Below are positions 1 through 7,174 of a stretch of 10,452 nt of DNA, piece after piece (the first letter of the stretch is position 1; each line of letters starts with the position of its first letter). The notes under the pieces were generated by a model. The model did no database searches. It was not told where the DNA came from and was given only the letters and a program-made list of their open reading frames with translations. A program made the translations under genes and the position numbers. The stretch covers positions 1-10,452 of the forward strand of contig CAIXEV010000200.1 in the NCBI GenBank assembly GCA_903918555.1, read 5' to 3'. The DNA is from an uncultured bacterium. Its GTDB lineage: Bacteria > Planctomycetota > Phycisphaerae > Phycisphaerales > SM1A02.

Positions 1-2
1 CC

Positions 3-1109
3 GACTCGTCGCTGGCGGTGCTCGAGGGCGTCGTCGATGGATGGACCAAGCGCGAGTGGGAGCCGAAGGTTGCGCCGCTCGGACAGCAGCTCGAGGAGCT
101 CAGCATGAGCCTGTACTCGCGGTCGGCCACCGCGGGCGACGCCGTTGCCGGCGAACCGATTTCGTTCGAAGCGAATCCCGAGAAGCTGGCGAAGATCTCG
201 GCGACGCGCCGCCAGGTGGTTGATGCCGCGTTCGCCGCGGATGCGGCGCTGGTCTCCGAACTCGGCGCGGCGCTCGGCTTCGACGCCGACAGCGCCGAGA
301 TGCTCGCCCTGCGCCTCGAGCGCGTGCGGCTCGCGGCGGAGGGCACGCCATTTGGAAACGCACAGGCTTCCTTCGCGTCGCCCGCTGCGATTCTGTCCCG
401 CGCGAATCTGCCGCCCGAGGCCGCGCGCGCCTTCATCGAGAACTCTCGCGACGGATGGAAGGCCTTCCTGGATTCGCTCGCAACGGATGTCCAGGCCGTG
501 CTCGTGCGGAGCGAACGGCAGCAGAAGGCGATGCAGGACTCGCAGGTCAACCAGGACTGGCAGGGCTTCCAGAAGGTGGTGTCGGCGAACGCGGCCGAGG
601 CCGCGGTGTTCATGCGCCGGTACAGCGAGCTCTGCGACAGCGCCGCCGCGAAGACGAGCGAGCGCCCGGAGGTCGTGGCCGCGATCAAGCGCGCGCGGCT
701 CGCCGTCGCGCGGCCGGATGTCTACAACGCCGCGGACTGCGCGACGCAGCAGCTCGAGTCGGCGCTCAAGCTCGACGGCGTGGGCGACGAGCAGCGCGCG
801 CGGCTCGAGGCTCTCAAGGCCGAGTACGACGCGGTGTACGAGATGCTCTCGGAGAAGATCGCAGGTGGCGCCGCGGAGAGCGATCCCAACGACGGCGAGG
901 CGTGGCGCGCGATGCAGGAGCGCGTCGAGGCCGAGCAGAAGCTCCTTTTCCAGCGCAACGAACGCACCGAGAAGGCGCGCTCGGAGGCGCGCCGCATCCT
1001 CGGCGACGAACTCGCCGCGCGCGTGCGCGGCCTCGTGCCCGACGAGGCGGACCCGGCGAAGACGCGTCAGGCGAACCGCTTCGATCCGTTCGCGGAGGAT
1101 GACGATTGA
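3..1109 (+). CDS. Helical protein of unknown function, 5'-truncated by the window edge
   Basis: The frame is open to the left edge, so the start lies outside the window; the GTG at 18 is only the first start-like codon. 368 residues are visible. I recognise no family. The sequence is rich in Ala, Glu and Arg and reads as long amphipathic helices. The stretch over about the last 80 residues, dense in Glu, Gln, Arg and Lys, could be a coiled coil, and the protein ends in an acidic tail (FDPFAEDDD). There are no membrane segments, cofactor motifs or CxxC pairs in the visible part. Codon positions are GC-biased in the way expected of a real gene in this genome, and the stop is shared with the next gene through a 4-nt overlap, which supports an operon. 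Whether it has a signal peptide like its neighbour cannot be seen. The gene is well supported; its function is unknown. Confidence 0.85.
   Translation, partial: DSSLAVLEGVVDGWTKREWEPKVAPLGQQLEELSMSLYSRSATAGDAVAGEPISFEANPEKLAKISATRRQVVDAAFAADAALVSELGAALGFDADSAEMLALRLERVRLAAEGTPFGNAQASFASPAAILSRANLPPEAARAFIENSRDGWKAFLDSLATDVQAVLVRSERQQKAMQDSQVNQDWQGFQKVVSANAAEAAVFMRRYSELCDSAAAKTSERPEVVAAIKRARLAVARPDVYNAADCATQQLESALKLDGVGDEQRARLEALKAEYDAVYEMLSEKIAGGAAESDPNDGEAWRAMQERVEAEQKLLFQRNERTEKARSEARRILGDELAARVRGLVPDEADPAKTRQANRFDPFAEDDD
1094..1098 (+). promoter_or_regulatory. Shine-Dalgarno GGAGG for the downstream helical-protein gene
   Basis: GGAGG lies inside the last codons of the upstream gene and ends 7 nt before the TTG at 1106, an ideal spacing. 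This favours TTG 1106 over the in-frame TTG 1166 and GTG 1178, neither of which has an upstream purine tract. With the TTGA overlap of start and stop it suggests translational coupling. A caution: the bases also encode part of the acidic Glu-Asp tail, so the match could be coincidental. Confidence 0.55.
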
Positions 1110-4000
1110 GGCATGGCGGATTCGCCCACTGCGACTCTGGCGCATCCCGCGTTCCCCGCGCGGGGTTGACGGCGGTCGTGCGCGCGTTGTCAGCCTTCCT
1201 CGTGCTCGCCGCACCCATCGCGGCCGTCTTCGCGCCCGAGTCGCCGTCGTACGCCGTTGCGCCACCTCCCGGCTATCGCTCGGACGATCCGATCGAGGAG
1301 CTGGCCGCGATGGCGCCCCATCGATGGTCTCTTTCGGGCACCCTGCTCGCGGTCGAGGCCGAGACAGGAGCCGACCGCACGAGCTTCGCCTCGGCGCTCG
1401 GATCGAAGTTCGCGCAGATCGTTGCTGCGCACATGGACTACGCGCAGGCCTATCGCGCTCGCGTCGAGCAGCCGATCCAGGCCGCGCTCGACGCATCGGC
1501 TGAGGCGAATCGCCGCGACCGACTTCGTGGAGGGGGCTGGAGCACCGCCGCCGCCAGGCTCGCCGCCGCGCGTGCGGACGCTCTCGCCGCACTGCTCGCA
1601 GCACAGGAACTCGACCGCGCGTTCGCGTCGCGCCTCGGGGAGATTCTGGGGGGAGTCCAAGCGGAATCCTCGACGGAGACGCCGAGCGTGGTTCCATCTG
1701 CGGTTCCATCTCTGGTCCCGCGCCGTGCTCCCGGAACCCCCGCCGTGGGCGATGCGCTCGCTGCGCGCTTCGCGTACACGGGGCTCGTCGCCGTGCTCGG
1801 CGATCGCGTGGCCGATCTCCGCCTCGTCACGGGGCTTCCCGACCTCGCGTCGATCCTTGACAGGGTCGCGCAGCGGCCCGACACGCCCGAGCCCGACCGC
1901 GCCCTGCTGCGTGCGGCCGCGCACGCGGAGCGCATCCGCGGTGTCGCCGAACTCGACGCGCTGCCCGCGGCTGTGGTGGGCGCGTTCTTCAAGGACCTGA
2001 AGGCGAATGCAGACCGCCTCGCGACGCTCGATGAGAAGACGCTCAGGTCTCTCGAGGATTCGTTCGAGCTTTCCGCAGAGCAGGACGCGCTCGCGCCACG
2101 ACTGCGCATCGTGGCCCTGCGGCAGTTCGACGCGGGCCGTCGCATCGTCGAGGCGTGTCGCGCGCAGATGACGGTCCAGACGGCCAGCCGCGTCGCCGAC
2201 GCATGGGTCTCCGACCTCTGGCGATCCGTCACGGCGGCGCACGGCATCCGGACTCCGGGAGGGACCCTATGGTCGCTCAGCCACGAAGTCGACACCACGC
2301 TGAAGGCGATCGCGCGGGATCCAGCGATCTCGTCCGACGAGCGGCGTGCCATCGAGGCCGCCGTCGCACTCGCCCACACCGAACTCGCGGAGCGTGCGTG
2401 GAAGCTCGCGGCGCCTGTCTTCGCCGCGATCCGTGCCGAGGTCGCGGCGGTGCAGCCAGTGGCTGAAGCTGCCGACGAGGGTGGCGACGGGGCGATCCGA
2501 GAGGGCGAGTCGCCCGAAGCGCACGCGCGGCGGCTCGCGATGAAGCGCGCGGCGCGCAAGCGGATGGGAAGGGAAGACGACTCGCCGCTGACAGTCCCTG
2601 TGAACACGCTGATGTCGGAGATGCGCCCACTCGCGATGGCGCAGCGCGTGCGTGTGGCGGAGGTCGTCGCCGGGACGCTGGGCGAGCGCGCGAAGCGCTA
2701 CCTCGAGCCGTCGGACGATCCTCAAGGCGAGTCCGGCGACCTCGATTCGGCTGTCCGTGCCGTGCCGACGGTGCATCTCTCGTTTGACGACGCGGCCGCC
2801 ATCGAGGCAGCCGAAGCGGCTGAAGGCGGCTGGGCGGTCGACGGCGTGGAGCAGGAGCCTGCATCGATCGATTTCGGCGAAGCACTCTCCGCCGAGTCGG
2901 ACGCGATGGAACCGCTCGCGCCACCGTTTGTGCCAGGCGTCCTCTCGCGGCCTGCGCCGCCGCTCGGACTGCGGCAGATCTACGAAGCCTCGCGCACGGC
3001 GGGGGTGCGCGTCACTCGCGCGTGCGGACAGGCGGCGCTCGACGCAGCGATGGCTTCGCCCGCGGGGGACGCCTACCGAGCCGCGCGCGAAGAGCTCGTC
3101 GCACGCGCGGACGCACTGCCGCGGACCGTGCAGCCCGACGCGAAGATCGACTTCGCGCCCGTCTTCGCGGCGTGCCGTGCGCTCGAGGCGGCCGCGCGTG
3201 CGCTCGACGGCGCGATCGCCGATGAGCTTGAGGCGCGCTGCGCCGTGCCGCCGGACAGCGGCGTGCGCGCGCTTCTCCTTCTTTCGCGCGATGAGCTCGG
3301 CTTCAGCTTCCTGTCGACCCTCGGCGTCCTGCGCGAGCTTCCGATCTCCGCGGTGGACCGAACCACGCTCTTCGCTGCGGCGCAAGCCGAGCTCTCGCGC
3401 CTCGCGGCGGCGGAGCCGACGCATCGAGCGGCCATGCTCGCCGCAGAGCTCGCGGCCTACGGACTGGTCGAGGACGACGGCCGGCTCGTGAGGCGCGACA
3501 CGGACGACCGAATCTCCGACGACCGCGCAGCTTCTCTCGACTGCGAACGGCGAAGCGCGGTCCTGAAGGCCGTCGCTGACGCCGCGGAGCTTGCCTTCGG
3601 CGCGGACGATGCACGGTTCTTTCGTGTCAAGACCGCGCTCGTCGGATCAAACGGGATGTTCGCGTCGCACGACGGCGCGGCGCCTGTGAGCCGTCGGATC
3701 GCGCGCACGCGCCTACGCGCCGCGGGCGACGCCGACACGCTCGCGCGTCTCGACGCGATCGACCGCGCGCTCTGGAGCGCGATGCTGTCGTCGATGGTTC
3801 GGCGTCGGGTCGAGCGATGCGGCTGCGAGTGGACGGGGATCGAGGGCGCCGTCGGCCGCGGCTACTACAGCCTCATGAACGGTACGGCACCGCACGACAG
3901 ATACCGTTCCCGCCGTGCCCTCGCCGACGCCGACGACGCGATCGAACGGGCGTCGCTCGAACTCGCCCGCATCGACGCCGCAACTGCGCACACGCGTTGA
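1106..4000 (+). CDS. Large exported (predicted) helical protein of unknown function
   Basis: 964 residues if started at TTG 1106, where a GGAGG sits 7 nt upstream and the start overlaps the previous stop. Residues 26-43 (ALSAFLVLAAPIAAVFA region) form a hydrophobic stretch after Arg residues and look like a signal peptide or N-terminal anchor; starting at GTG 1178 would give a more usual short n-region. The rest is Ala/Arg/Glu-rich and helical. Landmarks are a Ser/Thr/Pro linker at about 186-215 with a repeated VPS motif, a basic patch at about 475-490, an acidic Ala/Glu-rich linker at about 536-600, a second helical block from about 620, and a CGC pair at 905-907 near the C-terminus. I find no catalytic or binding motif and do not recognise the family. 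The likely location is periplasmic or membrane-anchored. It appears to be co-transcribed with the upstream helical gene, so the two may act together; that is inference. Confidence 0.85.
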   Translation: MRHGGFAHCDSGASRVPRAGLTAVVRALSAFLVLAAPIAAVFAPESPSYAVAPPPGYRSDDPIEELAAMAPHRWSLSGTLLAVEAETGADRTSFASALGSKFAQIVAAHMDYAQAYRARVEQPIQAALDASAEANRRDRLRGGGWSTAAARLAAARADALAALLAAQELDRAFASRLGEILGGVQAESSTETPSVVPSAVPSLVPRRAPGTPAVGDALAARFAYTGLVAVLGDRVADLRLVTGLPDLASILDRVAQRPDTPEPDRALLRAAAHAERIRGVAELDALPAAVVGAFFKDLKANADRLATLDEKTLRSLEDSFELSAEQDALAPRLRIVALRQFDAGRRIVEACRAQMTVQTASRVADAWVSDLWRSVTAAHGIRTPGGTLWSLSHEVDTTLKAIARDPAISSDERRAIEAAVALAHTELAERAWKLAAPVFAAIRAEVAAVQPVAEAADEGGDGAIREGESPEAHARRLAMKRAARKRMGREDDSPLTVPVNTLMSEMRPLAMAQRVRVAEVVAGTLGERAKRYLEPSDDPQGESGDLDSAVRAVPTVHLSFDDAAAIEAAEAAEGGWAVDGVEQEPASIDFGEALSAESDAMEPLAPPFVPGVLSRPAPPLGLRQIYEASRTAGVRVTRACGQAALDAAMASPAGDAYRAAREELVARADALPRTVQPDAKIDFAPVFAACRALEAAARALDGAIADELEARCAVPPDSGVRALLLLSRDELGFSFLSTLGVLRELPISAVDRTTLFAAAQAELSRLAAAEPTHRAAMLAAELAAYGLVEDDGRLVRRDTDDRISDDRAASLDCERRSAVLKAVADAAELAFGADDARFFRVKTALVGSNGMFASHDGAAPVSRRIARTRLRAAGDADTLARLDAIDRALWSAMLSSMVRRRVERCGCEWTGIEGAVGRGYYSLMNGTAPHDRYRSRRALADADDAIERASLELARIDAATAHTR

Positions 4001-4012
4001 AGGCACCGCGCC

Positions 4013-4018
4013 TATCCT
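4013..4018 (+). promoter_or_regulatory. Putative -10 box TATCCT of a leaderless glpK transcript
   Basis: TATCCT fits TANNNT and ends exactly 6 nt before the glpK ATG, so transcription would start at or within a base or so of the start codon. There is no Shine-Dalgarno between the upstream stop at 4000 and the ATG. No convincing -35 is seen: TTGAAG at 3997-4002 is only 10 nt from the hexamer, too close for the usual 16-18 nt spacer. Confidence 0.6.
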
Positions 4019-4024
4019 GCGCGC

Positions 4025-5569
4025 ATGGCCGATCTCTCGACGAACATCCTTGCGCTTGACTGCGGCACGACGAGCGTGCGTGGAATCGTGTTCGCGATCG
4101 AGCCCGACGGCGCGGCCAGCGAGATCGGCACGGGGCAGCGCGAGTTCGCGCAGCATTTCCCGAAGCCGGGCTGGGTCGAGCACGACGCCGACGAGATCTG
4201 GACCGCGCTCGTCGCGTGCATGAAGGACGCGCTCGCCGCCTCGAAGCGCTCGGCCTCCGACATCGCCGCGATCGGCATCACGAACCAGCGCGAGACGATC
4301 GTCGTGTGGGACCGCGCGACCGGGAAGCCGATCCACCGCGCGGTCGTGTGGCAGGACCGCCGCACGGCGTCGCGGCTCGTCGAGTTGCGCGCCGAAGGCC
4401 ATGAAGACGCCGTCCGCGCCGCGACCGGCCTCACGCTCGACCCGTACTTCAGCGCGACGAAGCTCGCGTGGATCCTCGACGCCGTGCCGGGCGCGCGCGC
4501 CCGCGCCGAGGCGGGCGAACTCGCCGCCGGCACGATCGACTCCTGGGTGCTGTGGAAGCTGACGAACGGCCGCGTGCACGCGACCGACGCGTCGAATGCG
4601 TCGCGCACGCTGCTCGCCCGCATCGGCGGCGCCGCCGGCTGCGCGTGGGACGACGCGCTCTGCGCGATCTTCCGCGTGCCGCGCGCGGTGCTGCCCGAAA
4701 TCCGCGATTCGGCCGGCGCGTTCGGCGCGTGCGACGCGTCGGTCCTCGATGAGGCATTCCGCGGAGCCACGATCCCCGTCACGGGCATCGCGGGCGACCA
4801 GCAGTCGGCGCTCTTCGGCCAGTCGTGCTTCACGCCGGGCGATGCGAAGTGCACCTTCGGCACGGGCTGCTTCCTCCTCGCGAACGCCGGCACCGCGCCG
4901 CCGCCGGCGCCCAAGGGGCTCCTCACCACCGTCGCATGGCGCATCGACGGCCAGACGACCTACGCGATCGAAGGCTCCGTCTTCGTCGGCGGCAGCGCCG
5001 TCCAGTGGCTGCGCGACGGCCTCTCGTTCTTCGGGAAGTCGCGCGAGGTCAACGCGCTCGCGGCGAGCGTGGCCGACTCGGGCGGCGTCGTCGTGGTGCC
5101 CGCGTTCGCCGGCCTCGGCGCGCCGTGGTGGGACGCCGACGCCCGCGGCGCGGTCCTCGGACTGACGCGCGGCTCGACCAAGGCGCACATCTCGCGCGCC
5201 ACGCTCGAGGGTGTCGCGCACCAGGTCGCAGACCTCGTCGAGGCGATCGAAGCGGGGGGCGTCTCGATCCACGCCCTGCGCGTCGACGGCGGCGCGGCGG
5301 CGAGCGACCTCCTCATGCAGTTCGAGGCGGATTTCCTTGGGAAAGCCGTCGTGCGCCCGCGCATCCTCGAGACGACCGCCCTCGGCGCTGCGCGGCTCGC
5401 GCTTGCGGGACTCTCGACCGTCTCCGCAGCAGCCGCGTTCAAGCACGGGGCGGGAGAGGTCGATCGAACCTTCGCCCCGGCCGCGACGCCGGCGGCACGC
5501 TCGGCCGCGCGCGCCCGCTGGCGCCGCGCAGTCGATACGGTACGCGCCTTCGGCAACCCGGCAGACTGA
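4025..5569 (+). CDS. glpK: Glycerol kinase
   Basis: Cytoplasmic FGGY-family kinase that phosphorylates glycerol with ATP to sn-glycerol-3-phosphate. The 514 residues are close to the usual ~500. The family motifs appear in order: phosphate-binding DCGTTSVR (12-19), ITNQRE (85-90, glycerol-contacting Arg89/Glu90), WQDRRT (109-114), DPYFSATK (139-146, Tyr141 equivalent to E. coli Tyr135), AGDQQSALFGQ (256-266, catalytic base Asp258), FGTGCF (278-283), FAGLGAPWWD (361-370), RVDGGAAASDLLMQF (419-433) and ETTALGAA (449-456). ATG 4025 is chosen because the first strand of the fold begins a few residues later and a TATCCT box sits 6 nt upstream. The Arg of the E. coli fructose-1,6-bisphosphate loop (Arg236) aligns with Thr249, and the His phosphorylated by HPr in Firmicutes aligns with Ala244, so neither known control should work. 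glpD follows after 4 nt. Confidence 0.97.
   Translation: MADLSTNILALDCGTTSVRGIVFAIEPDGAASEIGTGQREFAQHFPKPGWVEHDADEIWTALVACMKDALAASKRSASDIAAIGITNQRETIVVWDRATGKPIHRAVVWQDRRTASRLVELRAEGHEDAVRAATGLTLDPYFSATKLAWILDAVPGARARAEAGELAAGTIDSWVLWKLTNGRVHATDASNASRTLLARIGGAAGCAWDDALCAIFRVPRAVLPEIRDSAGAFGACDASVLDEAFRGATIPVTGIAGDQQSALFGQSCFTPGDAKCTFGTGCFLLANAGTAPPPAPKGLLTTVAWRIDGQTTYAIEGSVFVGGSAVQWLRDGLSFFGKSREVNALAASVADSGGVVVVPAFAGLGAPWWDADARGAVLGLTRGSTKAHISRATLEGVAHQVADLVEAIEAGGVSIHALRVDGGAAASDLLMQFEADFLGKAVVRPRILETTALGAARLALAGLSTVSAAAAFKHGAGEVDRTFAPAATPAARSAARARWRRAVDTVRAFGNPAD
5562..5567 (+). promoter_or_regulatory. Weak -10-like hexamer CAGACT before glpD
   Basis: CAGACT ends 6 nt before the glpD ATG, the same spacing as the stronger TANNNT boxes of three other genes here, but its first base is C instead of T and it overlaps the glpK stop codon. 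No Shine-Dalgarno precedes glpD. It may be a weak internal promoter, or chance, with glpD translated from the glpK mRNA. Confidence 0.3.
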
Positions 5570-5573
5570 ACTC

Positions 5574-7151
5574 ATGAAGCGACCATTCGACCGTTCCGCG
5601 CAGCTTGCCTCGATCGAAAGCCTCGAGTTCGATGTGCTCGTCATCGGCGGCGGCGCGACCGGCCTCGGCATCGCCGTCGACGCCGCGAGCCGCGGCTACC
5701 GCACCGCGCTCGTCGAGGCGCATGACTTCGCGAAGGCCACCAGCTCCCGCAGCACCAAGCTCGTGCATGGCGGCGTGCGCTACCTCGCCGAGTGGCAGTT
5801 CGGCCTCGTCACCGAGGCGCTCGAGGAGCGCGCGACCCTCTGCCAGAACGCGCCGCACCTCGTGCATGACCTCGCGTTCGTCGTGCCGCGCTACCACTGG
5901 TGGGAAGGCCCGTTCTACGGCGCGGGCCTCAAGCTGTACGACGCGCTCGCGGGCCGGCGCAACATCGGCCACAGCCGGTCGCTGTCGCGCGAGGAGACCA
6001 TCGCGGCGATCCCGAATGTGAAGCAGGACGGCCTCCTCGGCGGCGTCGAGTACCACGACGCGCAGTTCGACGACGCCCGCATGGCGCTCGCGCTCGCGCG
6101 CACCGCCGCCGCGCACGGCGCGAGCATCGCGAACCGCGTGCGCTGCATCGGCTTCGTGAAGGAAGGCGGCCAGGTCATCGGCGCCGAGCTCCGCGACGAG
6201 GAGTCGGGCCGCGTGTTCAAGACGCGCGCGTCGGCCGTCATCAACGCGACGGGCGTCTTCGCCGACGAGCTCCGCCGCAAGGACGACCCCGGCTGCGCGG
6301 CGAGCGTCGAGCCGTCGCGCGGCGTGCACCTCGTGCTTTCGCAGGAGTTCCTGCCCGGCGACCACGCGATCATGGTGCCGCACACCGACGACGGCCGCGT
6401 GCTGTTCGTCATCCCGTGGCACGGGCGCACGCTCGTCGGCACCACCGACACCGATGTCAAGACGGTCGAGCTCGAGCCGCGCGCAAGCGACGAGGACATC
6501 GGCTTCATCCTCCGCAACGCCGGGCGCTACCTCGCGCGCGAGCCGAAGCGCGAGGACATCCTGTCGGTCTTCGCCGGGCTTCGGCCGCTCGCACGCCCGC
6601 AGCAGGGCACCGAGTCGAAGAAGGTCTCGCGCGAGCACTCGATCGAGGTCGCGCAGAGCGGCCTCGTCACGGTGACGGGCGGCAAGTGGACGACCTACCG
6701 CCGCATGGCCGACGAGGTCCTCGAGGAGGCGATCGAGGCCGTCGGGCTCGAGCTGCGGCAGTGCATCACCGAGACGCTTCCGCTCCACGGCTACGACCCG
6801 AAGGCGGGCATCGAGGCCGGGCTCCCCGACGCGCGGCGCATGTACGGCACCGATCGCGCGCAGCTCGACATGATCGAGCGCGCCGACCGCTTCCACGCGG
6901 CGCCGATGCACGCGAATCTCCCGCTGACGCCGTCCGAGGTGATCTTCGCGGCGCGGCACGAGATGGCCCGCAGCGTCGAGGATGTGCTCGCCCGCCGAAC
7001 GCGCTCGTTGCTGCTTGACGCGCGCGCGTCGATCGAGATCGCGCCCGAGACCGCGCGTCTCATGGCGCGCGAGCTCGGCTGGACGGGCGCCGAGGCCGCA
7101 GCGAGCGAGGCGGAGTTCGTCGAGATCGCGCGGGGCTACATCCCCGCGTGA
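5574..7151 (+). CDS. glpD: FAD-dependent glycerol-3-phosphate dehydrogenase (aerobic type)
   Basis: Membrane-associated flavoenzyme that oxidises sn-glycerol-3-phosphate to dihydroxyacetone phosphate and passes electrons to quinone. It has 525 residues (E. coli GlpD about 500), an N-terminal FAD-binding fold and a C-terminal cap from about residue 400. Visible motifs are the dinucleotide loop VIGGGATG (23-30) with Glu48 ending the second strand, TSSRSTKLVHGGVRYL (56-71), EYHDAQFDDARM (159-170), INATG (223-227), RGVHLVL (249-255), VIPW (279-282), GTTDTD (289-294), FAGLRPLA (333-340) and TVTGGKWTTYRRMAD (366-380). Residues equivalent to E. coli Arg54, His233, Arg317, Arg332 and Lys354 are all present (Arg69, His252, Arg337, Arg353, Lys371), so the enzyme should be active. 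It lies 4 nt after glpK, giving the complete two-step glycerol pathway. No transmembrane segment is seen, as expected for a peripheral membrane enzyme. Confidence 0.97.
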   Translation: MKRPFDRSAQLASIESLEFDVLVIGGGATGLGIAVDAASRGYRTALVEAHDFAKATSSRSTKLVHGGVRYLAEWQFGLVTEALEERATLCQNAPHLVHDLAFVVPRYHWWEGPFYGAGLKLYDALAGRRNIGHSRSLSREETIAAIPNVKQDGLLGGVEYHDAQFDDARMALALARTAAAHGASIANRVRCIGFVKEGGQVIGAELRDEESGRVFKTRASAVINATGVFADELRRKDDPGCAASVEPSRGVHLVLSQEFLPGDHAIMVPHTDDGRVLFVIPWHGRTLVGTTDTDVKTVELEPRASDEDIGFILRNAGRYLAREPKREDILSVFAGLRPLARPQQGTESKKVSREHSIEVAQSGLVTVTGGKWTTYRRMADEVLEEAIEAVGLELRQCITETLPLHGYDPKAGIEAGLPDARRMYGTDRAQLDMIERADRFHAAPMHANLPLTPSEVIFAARHEMARSVEDVLARRTRSLLLDARASIEIAPETARLMARELGWTGAEAAASEAEFVEIARGYIPA

Positions 7152-7162
7152 GTCGAACGCGC

Positions 7163-7168
7163 TACGCT
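7163..7168 (+). promoter_or_regulatory. Putative -10 box TACGCT of a leaderless transcript
   Basis: TACGCT fits TANNNT and ends exactly 6 nt before ATG 7175. The alternative GTG at 7148 would place this hexamer inside the coding region. No Shine-Dalgarno is seen before either start and no clear -35 was found. Confidence 0.55.
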
Positions 7169-7174
7169 CACGCC

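Noticed and set aside
1154..1165. 12-bp palindrome CCCCGCGCGGGG followed by TTGAC, as an operator or -35.
   Set aside because: No -10 box lies at a suitable distance and the bases are inside the coding region from TTG 1106; short G/C palindromes are expected in this composition.
145..1503. Plus-strand open frame in another phase, including an ATG at 1099 directly after GGAGG.
   Set aside because: The product is dominated by Arg and Ser, as expected of an off-phase reading, and it conflicts with two coherent helical proteins. The GGAGG is too close to that ATG to serve it.
3997..4002. TTGAAG as a -35 box for glpK.
   Set aside because: It is only 10 nt from the TATCCT hexamer, well short of the usual 16-18 nt spacer.
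3713..5671. Long minus-strand open frame opposite glpK (652 codons).
   Set aside because: It covers a certain glpK on the other strand and reads as Arg/Ala/Gly-rich sequence without motifs. Such antisense frames are common where third positions are nearly all G or C.
5439..6959. Minus-strand open frame opposite glpD (506 codons).
   Set aside because: Shadow of a confidently identified glpD; composition is typical of antisense translation of GC-rich coding DNA.
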